Made by a program: the position numbers and the translations under genes. 64,000 nt of DNA from Ligustrum vulgare. Lineage: Eukaryota; Streptophyta; Magnoliopsida; Lamiales; Oleaceae. Where the stretch lies: contig OY743181.1 in NCBI GenBank assembly GCA_963555705.1, positions 24,990,513-25,054,512 on the forward strand, read 5' to 3'. The notes below the pieces were generated by a model. It searched no databases. It worked only from the letters and a program-made list of their open reading frames with translations, and had not been told where the DNA came from. This document shows, one piece after another, positions 1 through 11,339 of the stretch; the first letter of the stretch is position 1, and each line of letters begins with the position of its first letter.

Positions 1-1
1 T

Positions 2-2617
2 TTAAAACTTCTTGATGCAGGTATGATCTATCCAATTTCTGACAGTAAATGGGTGAGTCCAGTTCAGGTAGTCCCAAAGAAAACAGGTATAACAGTTATT
101 AGGAATTCTGAATGTGAGATGATCCCTACTCGTGTTGAAAATGGGTGGCGAGTGTGTATTGATTATAGGAAGTTAAATGCTGTAACTAGAAAAGATCACT
201 TCCCCCTCCCATTTATTGATCAAATGCTTGAGCGTGTAGCAGGTCGTACTCATTATTGTTGTCTTGATGGTTATTCAGGTTTTCACCAGATCCCAGTTGC
301 ACCGGAAGATCAGGAGAAAACCACATTCACGTGCCCGTTCGGCACCTTTGCGTATAGACGGATGCCATTTGGACTTTGCAATGCCCCTGCTACATTTCAG
401 AGGTGTATGGTTAGTATATTTTCAGATTATGTGGAGAACATCATAGAGGTATTCATACATGATTTTACAGTCTATGGTAATTCTTTCGATTCATGTTTAA
501 CTAACCTTACAAAAGTTCTTGGTAGATGCATAGAAACTAATTTAGTTTTGAACTACGAAAAATGTCATTTTATGGTTGATCAAGGAATTATTTTAGGCCA
601 TATCGTGTCTTCTAAGGGTATTGAGGTTGATAAGGCTAAGATAGATATTATTAAATCCTTTCCCTACCCCACAACTGTTCGGGAAGTTCGCTCTTTTCTT
701 GGACATGCAGGTTTTTACAGGTGCTTTATCAAGGATTTTTCCAAGATCACTCAGCCCATGTGTAAATTGTTGCAAAAAGATATGGTTTTTGAATTCGACG
801 AGGCGTGCAAAGGAGCATTTGATAAATTGAAGGATATGCTCACCTTAGCCCCAATTATCCAACCACCTGATTGGAACCTCCCATTTGAAATCATGTGTGA
901 TGCAAGTAATCATGTAGTAGGTGCCGTGCTTGGACAAAAAGTTGGAAGAGCTCATCATGCCATATACTATGCTTCCAGAACACTTGATAACGCACAAAGC
1001 AACTATTCAACCACGGAAAAAGAACTTTTAGCTATTGTTTTTGCTTTAGAAAAATTCCGTCAATATTTACTTGGTACTAAAGTGATTGTTTATTCTGATC
1101 ATGCAGCTCTCAAGTACTTGTTTTCAAAGAAGGAGGCGAAACCTAGGCTGATTCGTTGGATTCTCTTGCTACAAGAGTTTGACTTAGAGATACGGGATAA
1201 AAAGGGCACAGAGAATTTGGTTGCTGATCATTTAAGCAGATTAACCACAAGTGAAGAGCCATCACCACTAAAGGATAATTTTCCAGATGAGCATTTATTT
1301 TCTATTAAAGAAGCAATTCCCTGGTATGCTGATATTGTTAATTATCTAGTTACTAGGACGTTACCACATGATTTGTCTAGAGCTCAAAAAGATAGGATAA
1401 AGAGTGATGCTAAATATTATGTGTGGGATGACCCTTATTTGTGGAAACATTGTTCTGACCAAATTATTCGTAGGTGTGTCCCTCAACAAGAAATCCCTTC
1501 GATTTTAAAATTTTGTCATTCATATGCTTGTGGGGGACATTTTGGCCCTAAGCGAACAGCCCGTAAAGTACTAGAGTGTGGACTGTTTTGGCCTACTTTA
1601 TTTCATGATTCATACATGTTTTGCAAATCTTGTGAACAATGTCAGAAAACTGGAACAATAGGACGTAGAGATCAAATGCCACTCACCCCTATTCTCGTTT
1701 GTGAAATATTTGATGTGTGGGGTATTGATTTCATGGGTCCTTTCCCTTCGTCCTATAGTAATGTTTACATAATTCTTGCTGTGGATTATGTTTCAAAGTG
1801 GGTGGAAGCTAAAGCCACTCGAACTGATGATGCTAAAGTGGTTGCAGATTTTGTCAAATCTCATATTTTTGTTAGGTTCGGGACGCCTAAATCTATCATT
1901 AGTGATCGCGGGACTCACTTTTGCAATAGAGTAATGGAAGCTTTATTGAAGAAATACAATGTTACCCACCGCATCTCTACTGCATACCACCCGCAAACTA
2001 ATGGACATGCTGAAGTATCCAACAGGGAAATCAAATCCATACTTGAAAAGACTGTCAACCCAAACAGAAAGGATTGGAGTCTGCGACTTGATGATGCACT
2101 TTGGGCTTACCGAACGGCCTACAAAACTCCTATAGGTATGTCTCCTTACCGTTTGGTATTTGGTAAACCTTGTCACCTTCCAGTAGAATTAGAACACAGG
2201 GCATACTGGGCCATTAAGCAGTGCAATATGAGAATGGATGAGTCGGGGGAGCAAAGAAAATTGCAAGTGCAAGAGTTGGAAGAGATCCGCAATGATGCCT
2301 ATGAGAACTCAAGGATCTACAAGGAAAGGACAAAAGTTTTCCATGATCAGATGATTTCCAGGAAAACATTTTCTATTGGTCAGAAAGTTTTACTTTATCA
2401 TTCTAAATTGAAATTGTTTCCTGGTAAGTTGCGTTCTAGGTGGATAGGCCCTTTCCTTGTTACTAATGTATATTCTCATGGTGCAGTTGAAATTCAAGGA
2501 ATGGATACGGGTAAGATCTTTAAAGTCAATGGACATCGCTTAAAACCCTTTTATGAAGGCTTTCCGGTATGTAATGTTGATCAATTCGATTTAGAATGCC
2601 CAACTCACACTAATTGA
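2..2617 (+). CDS. Athila-type Ty3/gypsy pol (RT-RNase H-integrase), 5' partial
   Basis: Polyprotein that would copy and integrate an Athila-lineage LTR retrotransposon. The frame is open to the left window edge, so the N-terminus (gag, protease, start of RT) is missing. Numbered from the Met at base 23, RT covers about residues 1-245 ([29 protein letters not shown]), RNase H about 290-415 ([25 protein letters not shown]), the integrase zinc domain about 500-550 (CGGH...CEQCQ), the DDE core about 560-740 ([24 protein letters not shown]) and the integrase C-terminus 770-864. All three integrase acidic residues are present. The RT catalytic box reads FIHDF, with His (codon at 458-460) where the family has the first Asp of the DD pair, so RT should be inactive although the frame is unbroken for 865 codons. 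Confidence 0.95.
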   Translation, partial: LKLLDAGMIYPISDSKWVSPVQVVPKKTGITVIRNSECEMIPTRVENGWRVCIDYRKLNAVTRKDHFPLPFIDQMLERVAGRTHYCCLDGYSGFHQIPVAPEDQEKTTFTCPFGTFAYRRMPFGLCNAPATFQRCMVSIFSDYVENIIEVFIHDFTVYGNSFDSCLTNLTKVLGRCIETNLVLNYEKCHFMVDQGIILGHIVSSKGIEVDKAKIDIIKSFPYPTTVREVRSFLGHAGFYRCFIKDFSKITQPMCKLLQKDMVFEFDEACKGAFDKLKDMLTLAPIIQPPDWNLPFEIMCDASNHVVGAVLGQKVGRAHHAIYYASRTLDNAQSNYSTTEKELLAIVFALEKFRQYLLGTKVIVYSDHAALKYLFSKKEAKPRLIRWILLLQEFDLEIRDKKGTENLVADHLSRLTTSEEPSPLKDNFPDEHLFSIKEAIPWYADIVNYLVTRTLPHDLSRAQKDRIKSDAKYYVWDDPYLWKHCSDQIIRRCVPQQEIPSILKFCHSYACGGHFGPKRTARKVLECGLFWPTLFHDSYMFCKSCEQCQKTGTIGRRDQMPLTPILVCEIFDVWGIDFMGPFPSSYSNVYIILAVDYVSKWVEAKATRTDDAKVVADFVKSHIFVRFGTPKSIISDRGTHFCNRVMEALLKKYNVTHRISTAYHPQTNGHAEVSNREIKSILEKTVNPNRKDWSLRLDDALWAYRTAYKTPIGMSPYRLVFGKPCHLPVELEHRAYWAIKQCNMRMDESGEQRKLQVQELEEIRNDAYENSRIYKERTKVFHDQMISRKTFSIGQKVLLYHSKLKLFPGKLRSRWIGPFLVTNVYSHGAVEIQGMDTGKIFKVNGHRLKPFYEGFPVCNVDQFDLECPTHTN

Positions 2618-3733
2618 GTGATGGGAACGTCTAACTAAAGACGTAAAAGAAAATCGCTTCCGGGAGGCAACCCGAATTTCTTTTCCTTAGTTTAACAAGC
2701 AATTTTTATTCCTTTATTCATTTTCATTTATTTGTTCATTTTTATTTATTTATTCAGCATTTTTTTTTTATGATCCATGTAATTTATTTATTTATTTTTT
2801 TGAAGTGAAATTGACCTTATTTTAATTTTTGGGCAGATATGAATCTTCATTAGGACGTGGGCACGCTCTATGAAGAAAGCACTAGGTTCTAATATTGTGG
2901 AGTAAAAGTTGGAATAAGGTGTGCTCACGCCTTAATCAAAGTACACCTCGGACTACAAGGTCATTGATATCAAGTTGGAATAAGGCGTGCCCACGCCTTA
3001 ATCAATATGCATCTCGGATTACATAGCCACTTTTCAAAACTTGAAATAAGGCGTGCCAACGCCTTAACCTATGTGCAGCTCGGATTTACCAAGAAAAAAA
3101 AAAATTAAAACCCTATTCTGACTAACCATCATCTCCCCCGCCTCTCTCTATCAAATTCACTCTTCCGCCTCTCCCCTGCTTCTCTCTTCAATCATCACCA
3201 CCGCTCTCCTGCCTTTCCCCTTCAGCCACCATCGACGGTTCTCACCTCCACCGCCGGCCACCGTTCAACAACCCATTCCTCCATCCACCTTTCATATCTT
3301 CACCTATACCCACTGCCCACATCCCCTTCGCCCCTCTTCTGCGCGACACCGCTGTGCACCTTCTTCCCCCCAACCCCTTACCAGGTCGCGCTGCGCGCCC
3401 TCCTTCTCTCGACCCCCTGCGCGGTCTACTTCTCCCCCTTTGTTCGAGTCCGAATCCCACCTTTCGCCCCTCTTCTGTGAGACATCGCGCCCTTTTTCTC
3501 TCGGGCACTCGCCACAAACTCCTTCGCCTCTGTACCACGCCACTCTTACCACCAGCCTCTCCTTCTTCCTACATCGCCGGAGCCCTAAACTTTAGCCTCA
3601 GTTTTCTCTATCCCATAATACCGCCAGGTCCTGTTCCCTCTCAAATACCGCCGGTCAGCAGCCCCTTCTATTTTCCATCGCCACATTCTTAATTCAATTT
3701 TACACTGCAGCATCAAAACACGAATTGGGTGTC
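2618..3733 (+). other. Athila spacer between pol and third ORF
   Basis: Non-coding element DNA. It starts with a T-rich stretch, contains three spaced copies of a palindromic motif (2913-3066) and ends with a strongly C/T-rich segment (about 3120-3715). Short proline/serine-rich frames occur in the C/T-rich part, but they look compositional and no domain is recognisable. Confidence 0.7.
2851..3066 (+). repeat. Tandem palindromic repeat (AAGGCGTGCNCACGCCTT)
   Basis: Three copies of an approximately 65-bp unit, at about 2913, 2979 and 3043. Each has an 18-bp near-perfect palindrome of the form AAGGCGTGCCCACGCCTT followed by a conserved CTCGGATTAC-type tail. A degenerate fourth copy (GACGTGGGCACGCTC) lies at 2854. 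The same palindrome recurs in the 3' LTR at 10628-10648. The arms could form a hairpin in DNA or RNA. Confidence 0.8.
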
Positions 3734-4944
3734 ATGGGTAGAAACAAAACACCACAGTCTAGCCGTGGGAGCTCGAAGAAAGCTGTGAGACCTACCCCCA
3801 CTGCAGACCCGCAATCCGCCCCTGCGCGCAAACGAGCTCGAATTGGTAAAGGTTTGCACATTCTTCCACCCTCTGATTCGGATTTGAATGGTTGTTTGCA
3901 ATTCACTAAGAAAAAGGACAAAGAACGTTATAGGATGATTTGTGACAAAGACATCATACCTTGCAAATATATTGATAGGCATACCATGGAATCTTTGCAT
4001 ATTGATAGGAATGTGTCTGAGCTTATTGAAAATATAGGTTGGCGTTCTTATTTTTCAATTCAACATCCCGCCTACATTGAACTCGTTAGGGATTTTTACA
4101 CCACTTTTGAATTCAAAGAGCCCGATGATTTCGCTTTGAATAGCCCTAGGGTGATTCAATTTAGACTTATGGGAAAAGAATTCAAACTTTCAATCACTGA
4201 TTTCAATTTAGCGTTTGGTTTTATTGACATGGATTATGCTGAAACCGATGAATACCTGAATAGTGCTTGTGATTATAGGGATGATTTTGAACCAATTTCC
4301 TTGTACATAACACTGTCCACTCCTAATTTCTACCATCCAAGCAAATCCAAAGATTCTTTCCTTCGTGATCCTGCCCTAAAGTACATACATAGGTTCCTTG
4401 CATTCACGTTTTCGGGTAGGAAAGATTCGGCAGCTGTATTGTCAAAATCTGAATTTTATTTCTTGTGGTGCATGTTGAACAAAATCAAAGTGAATCTTGG
4501 CTACTAGCTAGCCTCACAATTTGCTAATGTGCTGACTAACAAGCGTCCTTTAATTTTAGGATCTTTGATCACTCAGTTAGCTATTCATGAAAATCTGATT
4601 GATCCTATGACTAATGATCTTCATGTTTCTTGCGAGATGCAACCATTGGACTTGCATTGCTTGGAGATCATGGGGTTGGTTTGGAAGGATGGCATCACGT
4701 ACAAATTTAATGAACCAGGTCCCATTGCACCTCGGGTTACCCGCACAATTCCTACGGCCAGAAATCCTGAAAGGGCCATCATCCCCTTTCGTGCTTCTGC
4801 ATCCACATCCACGGGGTCGGCCACGGGACGTGATGAGGATCGGTTAGATAGGATTGGCGTCGGCTCGCGAGGATGGAAAAAAATCAGAATGCATTCTTCG
4901 CTCACATGGGATTCAACCCACCTTCGCCACCATCCAGTTCATAG
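3734..4944 (+). pseudogene. Athila third ORF ('env-like'/putative plant transposon protein), broken
   Basis: This is the ORF found downstream of pol in Athila elements, historically called env-like. Its function is not established. The ATG at 3734 is preferred over the upstream TTG at 3725. The N-terminus is basic (nuclear-signal-like KKAVRPTP and RKRARIGKG segments), followed by the conserved core (DFYTTFEF, VIQFRLMGKEFKLSITDFNLAFGF, AFTFSGRKDS). An in-frame TAG at 4505-4507 interrupts the frame; it resumes directly and runs on, then appears to shift between about 4850 and 4890. The family-like ending (MGFNPPSPP, stop at 4942-4944) is in another frame. No signal peptide or clear transmembrane anchor is visible, so an envelope role is not supported here. 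Confidence 0.8.
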
Positions 4945-5026
4945 CTACATATCTTCAGGGAAGTCCTCTATCGTAAATTTTTACAATTTTTGCTCTTTTT
5001 GCAACATTGAGGACAATGTTTGGACT

Positions 5027-5046
5027 AAGTGTGGGGGAGGGAGATG
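5027..5046 (+). other. Upstream polypurine tract-like motif of Athila
   Basis: TAAGTGTGGGGGAGGGAGAT matches the polypurine tract directly before the 3' LTR (10414-10429), but lies 5.4 kb upstream of it. Athila elements often carry a second such motif after the third ORF. It may prime an internal plus strand or mark an old element end. Confidence 0.55.
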
Positions 5047-5086
5047 CTTTTTGCCTTTTTTTCTTAATTTACACTTTCTGTTTTAA

Positions 5087-6060
5087 TTTTAATTCCATTT
5101 TCTTTTCTTTCACTATCTTTCATGTTTGCTCTATTTCGAAAAAAAAAATGACAAATTGGATGAGTAATTGATTTCTTGTTCATTTCATTGGATTCGATGG
5201 GGATTGATTGAAGAGTGTGTGGGATTTAATGCGCATTGACCCTATTTTGTGAGTTTTTGAGCCTTTTGAGCATTCACATTTAACTCTACGAAATGATCTA
5301 TTCTTTTGATTGTGTGATTTTCAAGCGTAGTTGATTTCTTCTAGAACTTGCTTTGTTATGCATGTTGAGATGCCTCTTGGTAATTGAATGCACTAAATAA
5401 GTATGGGTGCTTAGGTTAAGCCAAATTTAGCTTTCTTAAAATGCCTACCTTGAAATATGCCACTAGAAAGCCACTTTTGAGCCATAGCCTTTTCATTGAA
5501 AATCAAAGACTTGTGATGTGAAATAAATGTTTGGGGGATAAAGGGGTCGAGTTGCAATCTGTACCTAATTGAGTCAAACCAAAGTTGATGTATTGTAACA
5601 CCACCCCGGTTAACCTAACTCCACACTTTTTAGCATTAACCTGAGTTTGAAACCTGACCAAGCAATGACCTTTATCTCATAAATGGATGGGAGCAACACA
5701 TATAAACCGTAATTCGTGAGCTTTTGAGCCTATGAGCTATTTTTATCTTTCTATTAAGCTCTTGTTCTTTGATGTGTGTCCTGCATGGTTTGTTTATTCT
5801 TGGATGTGCTCTCTTGTGCATGCCGTTGTAGTTTCTTGATCCAAGTGCAAAAATATAGTAAAGGCGTTAGGTGAAACCCAATTTGGCCTTCTTAAAGAGC
5901 CTACCATGATACATGTACCAATAGAAGCCTCTTTGAGCTTTAGCCTGTCTTTGGAATTTTGTTGCCACGTTACAAGCCATGGATTCCCGTTCTTTCATGT
6001 TACCTCTATCTTGAACCCACAAGAGAGGAATTTCACAAGCTTGTATTGATTGAGAAGTAT
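5087..6060 (+). other. Athila 3' spacer, with diverged direct repeats
   Basis: No gene seen. Two diverged copies of one segment are present, at about 5411-5510 and 5862-5955 (each with AGGTxAAxCCxAATTT, CTTCTTAAA, CCTACC, AGAAGCC, TTTGAGC). Related CCATTACAACC...AAGACCxTTACTTTGCA pieces recur at 9660-9700 and 10090-10130. This is the same non-coding Athila DNA that continues after the palindromic insertion. Confidence 0.6.
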
Positions 6061-6065
6061 GAGGC

Positions 6066-6383
6066 TGTAACGCCCCGAGTTCCGAGGAGCGCGGGAACGT
6101 CACTTTTCTAAATTCTTGAATAAACTTTGTTGCGGAAAAATGATTAAATATTAAATATCGCATTTATCGAATAAAAGTTTAGCGATAATTCAAATTGAAT
6201 AAGTATTTTCGTACAAATTTGTAAAAATGACAATTCTTGATAAAATGAAATAATCATTTCATTGTTCACGACTTTTAAAAAAAATATCAATTGTAATTTT
6301 CCGTCATTGCCCATCACTCGCCATCGTCTCCGAAATCTGCAAAAGTTGTTAAAATAACCGGTTGAGCATTTCAAAAATGAAAT
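6066..6383 (+). repeat. Left arm of 318-bp inverted repeat
   Basis: Pairs with 9062-9379 in inverted orientation with about four mismatches in 318 bp. The two arms are separated by 2.7 kb. Confidence 0.9.
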
Positions 6384-6805
6384 ACTCAGTAGACTCATCG
6401 CCAATAATTAATCTACAAGATAATTGAACAAGAAATTATGCAAATAATGTAGTGACATTCTTTTCTTATTCATAGGCATCACATAGTGAACGCAAATGAA
6501 CACATTCTTTTCTTTTCTTGGCTAGCAGATAAGTTATGCCCAGCATAACATAATTCTTTATCTAAAAAGAGATATCATTTTCTCATGCAATTAAGCATAA
6601 AATCACACAAATCCACATAACACATGCAATTATAATATAAATCAATTAGTGGGGGCGAGTCTACCTTAAATCCGACGAGTGCAAAGTTGAGCGGGAACCG
6701 ACTTAAATCCTTTAAATCTCCGTACGCTTCGTCTAGCCCATAAGTTACCTTAGTCTTTTGAAATTTATAGTTTAAAAATAATAATTTACAATTTGAGGAC
6801 TGAAA

Positions 6806-7022
6806 TTGATGTTTTGAAAGTTGAAGGACTAGAATGAATGCTTTGAAAGTTGAGAGACTAAAATGAATACTTTTGAAAGTTGAGGGACTAAAATGTGTAA
6901 TTTGAAAGTTGAGGGTCTAAAATGAATACTTTTGAAAGTTGAGAGACTAAAATGAATACTTTGAAAGTTGATAGTCTAAATTGAATACTTTGAAAGTTGA
7001 GGGACTAAAATGTGTAATTTTC
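6806..7022. repeat. Short tandem repeat in LTR (GAAAGTTGAGGGACTAAAATG unit)
   Basis: At least seven diverged copies of a 25-31-bp unit (TTTGAAAGTTGAGxGxCTAAAATGxATAC). Diverged single copies continue to about 7190 (GGACTGAAAT, GAGACTGATT, GGGACCAAAG). The related LTR at 57.4-59.1 kb has the same kind of phrase at 58180-58410, so the repeat is a feature of this LTR family. Confidence 0.75.
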
Positions 7023-9061
7023 AAAAGTTGGGTCGGAGCTCAAAACGAATATTAAATTGTGGGGATTGAGATAAGAAAATTTTAAAAAAATGAAAGGCTT
7101 ACAAGATCATTCAAGAACTTAAGGACTGAAATATAAGTTTTAAAACTATAGAGACTGATTTAAATAACTTTGGAACCCAGGGACCAAAGTGCAATTTTCG
7201 AAAATCAAAATAAGAATATTAAAAAAATAAAGATTCTCACTCTCACTCTCTCATCTCACGACCCAGAAACGGAAGAGGGAGGTGCGACCGGCTGCCTCTC
7301 GCGAAATGGTGTCCGGCCGGTGGTTTCGCCGGCGAAATCGCCGGCGCAGGGTGCGGTGAGCTGCGGGGTTGTTGTAGACTAGGTTTTGGTGCGAGATCGA
7401 TGGTTAAATCGAGCCTGGAAGTGGCGATTTGGGCTGCGAAGAACCGGCGGTACAACCGGCGAAAATCAGGCCAGAGATGGGTCGAGGTCGAGGTAAGGTT
7501 CTGGGCTTCAATTCTTATCAGTTTTAGTTTTAATTTGGGTTTTGATTTTGAGTTTTGGGCTGACCTTGGAGTTGGCTGCGTGGTGGTTTGGCCGTCAATG
7601 GTTGTGGTGCTTGGGTGGAGGCTGTGGGTGTGGTGATGATGAAGATGATTAAATTGATGTCTAAGTTTGATTAGAATAGGGCAGTGGTGGTGTTCGATGT
7701 AGTGTTGATAACGGTGGTGATGTTGGTTTGGTAGTAATTGTGATTTAGGTGGTGACTTGGCAGCGTGGTGGTGGCGCTGGCAGCTGCTAGGTTGGTTGGG
7801 TGGTGGCTCTTGTTTGATGCAGACGGTGGTTACAGTGAGGTTGGTTTGGCAGTGATGAAACAGTGGTGGCGTGCTGGTTTGGAGTTCAACCTGGGCAGGG
7901 GTGGTGGCTAGATTGAGGAGTTGCAGGTGATGCTTGATTGACAGATTGGTGGTTCGAAATTCTTGGGCTAGGGCTGAAGGCAGTTGCTGCATTATTGAAG
8001 ATGGAGGTGGAGTTTTGAATGAAATCGTGCATTGGCCGTGAATGATGATGGTTATGGCTGTAAAGATACGATAATTGATTAGGTATTATAGAATAGGTTA
8101 GTGGAGAATTGGATGGAATATGAAATGGAAAATTGTGTAAAATTCCTTACAAAATGATGATGTTTTGGTATAATGATTTGTTTCCCTTGGTGGAAAGAAG
8201 AAAACATGTGGAGAAAATTTGGTTTAGTTATGTAGGATTAAATTTAGTATAATTAACTAAAAATTTGACTAACTTCGATTTGAAAATGTATTTAAAACTG
8301 ATATATTTTGGACTGAAAATAAATTTGAGAATAAATAAATTTTTTTGAGATGAAAATGAATGTCGTATTTGAACTTAAAATAATTTAATAAGGAAAATTG
8401 AGATATTTTTAATAAATTTGGAATTTAAAATGATTTTGAAAATAATACTTTCAATAAATAATTAAATAATATAATTTTAGAAATTCGGAATTTAATTTAA
8501 AATCGAACGAACTCGATATTTCTCGACTTGGCTAGACAAATACGTCGCGGCGTTAATTTAAAAATGGGTGAGATAGGAGCGACACGATTTTTCTAAATTT
8601 TAAAAAAAAATTATTAAATGCGTGAAAAATTCTTGGTCGCTACAACCTTATTAAAAACGATAATTCTTAAAAAAAAATGAAATGTTTAATTCGAAATCCA
8701 CGACTTTCAAAAATAATATCCAAATTATATTCTTCGCCATAATACTTGTCTTCGCTCGTCTTTCAAAATATAACTTATCATTTACTAAATCTCGCTTATG
8801 GTGTAGATGAACTTGAGATTCTAACCTCAATTCCCTTAGTGGTTACATACCATATTATGCTCTTAATTCCAAATAATAAAATTCTAGGCAGAGTCTCCCT
8901 TGTAATTTAGACTTATCCAACCCGTAGGTATACTTCATAACCAACAATAACAAATAACTCCACATTTGACCACAACGATTTAAATATTGACAACATTTCC
9001 AACAAACTTCAGTATCACAAAAATATCCCAGAAAATCAATTCATAATTCCTCAACATAACA

Positions 9062-9379
9062 ATTTCATTTTTGAAATGCTCAACCCGTTATTTTAACAAC
9101 TTTTGCAGATTTCGGAGACGATGGCGAGTGATGGGCAATGACGAAAAATTACAATTGATATTTTTTTTAAAAGTCGTGAACAATGAAATGATTATTTCAT
9201 TTTATCAAGAATTGTCATTTTTACAAATTTGTACGAAAATACTTATTCCATTTGAATTATCGCTAAACTTTTATTCGATAAATGCGATATTTAATATTTA
9301 ATCATTTTTCCGCAGCAAAGTTTATTCAAGAATTTAGAAAAGTGACGTTCCCGCGCTCCTCGGAACTCGGGGCGTTACA
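9062..9379 (-). repeat. Right arm of 318-bp inverted repeat
   Basis: Inverted copy of 6066-6383. It ends at the GAGGC duplication. Confidence 0.9.
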
Positions 9380-9384
9380 GAGGC

Positions 9385-10410
9385 AGTCTTAGCTTCAGAA
9401 AAACGGGAGTTTTCATTTGGTTCTATGCAATGTTTAAATGATGATGGGGTCAAAAATAAATCAAGAAAAAAAAATCATGTGAAGAGAATAAACCACAGGT
9501 GCATAATAAGAGTCAAGGGTTGAATCTATTGGATGCTAGGAAGTTATGGAAAAATCATATTGAAAGGTGGAGGAAGAGATATCGTTTTGAATTGAATCAG
9601 CTTGTGAACTCTCCTCTCAGCTTAGCCTAAATATTTTCCTTTTATCCTACCTAACCTGAAGCCCCATTACAACCAAATAAAGACCTTTACTTTGCACTTG
9701 TGTTATTGTTAGCTCCGGTCATGACATCTGAGCAGTCTGTGGCAATGAATCCTCCATGCAGTGAGTTGAGTGAAAATTCTCACCCTTATACACTTTTTGC
9801 GAAGAGAGAAATACCTTGTGAGGGTGTTTACTCCCATTACATGTGCTTATGAGTGGTTTGAATTGCTTGGTCTATATTTTGTGCCTTCAAGTTGATTGAA
9901 ATTAATACCCATGTTGTAATTCATTGATAGTTGTTGAGGGGATACTCACGAGAGGTGAAAGGATGTAAACTACACTGGGATATGGAGGATTTGATTGAAG
10001 TACATGAATTTTAAGTGAGCTCTTACGAAGAAGTTCATATAATTTCTTCAATGTAATTAGCCAAAAATATATCATTTTTATCCCACCTTACCCAAGCCCC
10101 ATTACAACCGGTGTTAAGACCCTTACTTTGCATTCAAAACCATTGGTGGCTCCAATGTGATATATTAGCAAGCCTATGGTAAGAGTTTTCTATGCTTTGA
10201 CCTGAGAGTGCATATATACTTTACACCCTAAACACTTTGAGCGTATTGTGTGAATCTAATGTGAGGTGTTAAATCCCACCACATGTGAATTTTGAAAAAA
10301 AATTTGTTGAAGTGACTAGCATAGTGTTGAATTGTAGAGATAGAAGAATGGATGTTGATGAGAGTACATTCCATTAACTTGATGCTAGATTATGCTTGAG
10401 GACAAGCAGT
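9385..10410 (+). other. Athila 3' spacer, continued
   Basis: Non-coding. It resumes the Athila spacer interrupted at 6060 and contains two copies of a segment with AAGCCCCATTACAACC and GACCxTTACTTTGCA (about 9655 and 10090). It ends with GCTTGAGGACAAGCAGTGTCTAAGTGTGG (in part 10394-10421), the phrase usually seen just before an Athila polypurine tract. Confidence 0.65.
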
Positions 10411-10413
10411 GTC

Positions 10414-10429
10414 TAAGTGTGGGGGGATT
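10414..10429 (+). other. Athila polypurine tract
   Basis: TAAGTGTGGGGGGATT directly precedes the LTR start TGATAGGG at 10430. It would prime plus-strand DNA synthesis. Confidence 0.8.
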
Positions 10430-10804
10430 TGATAGGGTGCATAATTGCTGTTTTATTAGTGATTTTTCTTCTTAATTCAATGACTTTAAATGCTTAAATT
10501 TTGGATGTTAATCATATTTTATGTTTTGTGAATTAGGTGAGGAATTGAGATCAAATTGACTCAAATATCACAAATTAGGAAGAAGAAATTTGGAACTTAA
10601 AAGCACACAATCAGATGAGCACTTGACATAAGGCGTGGGCACGCCTTATTGTTGCGGAAGTGAGCTGTCTCAAATTACTAAGGGGCTTTGCACAGTTTTG
10701 GTGGATGAAATTTGAAGGCCCAACAACACAACTCAGTTGGAGGAGACTTGGGCCAAAAAGTGGAACAACTTTGACCTAAGAGTGGATTAAAGGAATATGT
10801 TAAA

Positions 10805-11098
10805 GGGCTATTCACATAATTACACTACTTTTATGGATCAAATTGAAATTTACTTGAATTTTATAAAAATTGAAAATTACTTATAATGAAATCATAAAAA
10901 TTGAAAAATACTTCATAATCACGTGAAGTATCACAATCTGATACTTTTGATACTTCTCAAATATGTTAGTATCACAGTATGATACCTATGATACTTTTCA
11001 ATTTTTTTTAGTAACAATGAAGTATTTTTCAAAATTTTTTATTTGAGTAGTAAAAATCAGTTTTATTATCTAAAGTAAGTAATCTATACAATTATCCC
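10805..11098. mobile_element. MULE-type MITE in the Athila LTR
   Basis: 294 bp with ends GGGCTATTCACATAATTAC and, inverted, GGGATAATTGTATAGATTAC. The flanks are TATGTTAAA (10796-10804) and TTTGTTAAA (11099-11107), a 9-bp target duplication with one mismatch, as expected for Mutator-like elements. The interior carries several GATAC/GTATC copies. No coding capacity. Confidence 0.65.
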
Positions 11099-11339
11099 TT
11101 TGTTAAATTGGAAGAAAGAAAATTTGACATAGATGTTTAAGGAAATAAGGTACCAAAAAAAGAAAGGAAGTATAATTGGAAGACTTAATTAAGGAATGAA
11201 GATCTGGGAAAAAGGATTGTTGAGGGAAGATAACAATTGTTGGGACACACTTCACGTTAAAAAGGAAGAAGACAAAAAGGAAAGACGAGGAAAATATTGA
11301 AAAAAGAGATCCAATTTTTGGTGAGACTTGAGGGGACGT

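Larger units (their letters stand above)
6066..8644 (-). repeat. Complete gypsy LTR in palindromic relic
   Basis: 2579 bp, TG...CA on either strand (TGTAACGCCCC...TTGGTCGCTACA). It is read as a minus-strand LTR because the adjacent TAATAAGGT at 8645-8653 (reverse strand) resembles a polypurine tract. It contains serial repeats of TTTGAAAGTTGAGxGACTAAAATG (6810-7020) and a GC-rich stretch (7250-8000). A long His/Pro-rich antisense frame at 7243-7992 is considered compositional. Confidence 0.7.
6066..9379 (-). mobile_element. Palindromic gypsy retrotransposon relic (LTR plus inverted LTR end)
   Basis: The segment is flanked by a perfect 5-bp duplication GAGGC (6061-6065 and 9380-9384) and begins TGTAACGCCCCGAG and ends CTCGGGGCGTTACA. 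The first part is a complete LTR (6066-8644) related to the LTRs of the element at 50.4-59.1 kb (shared ACTCAGTAGACTCATCGCC, GAGTCTACCTTAA and a CTTGGTCG(C/T)TACA end). It is followed by 417 bp of internal DNA and then an inverted 318-bp copy of the outer LTR end (9062-9379). I count about four mismatches between the 318-bp arms. Both ends joined to the target are therefore copies of the same LTR end, which a normal LTR element never has. Confidence 0.75.

Noticed and set aside
3242..3692. Overlapping Pro/Arg-rich ORFs on both strands
   Set aside because: C/T-rich spacer of the Athila element; frames on both strands are equally open and have no domain.
3734..4944. True envelope protein in the Athila element
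   Set aside because: No signal peptide or convincing membrane anchor visible; only the historical name env-like applies.
7243..7992. 249-aa minus-strand ORF rich in His, Pro and Gln
   Set aside because: It lies wholly inside an LTR, has no domain, and its composition follows the GC-rich (GGT/GTGG) strand bias. Treated as non-coding.
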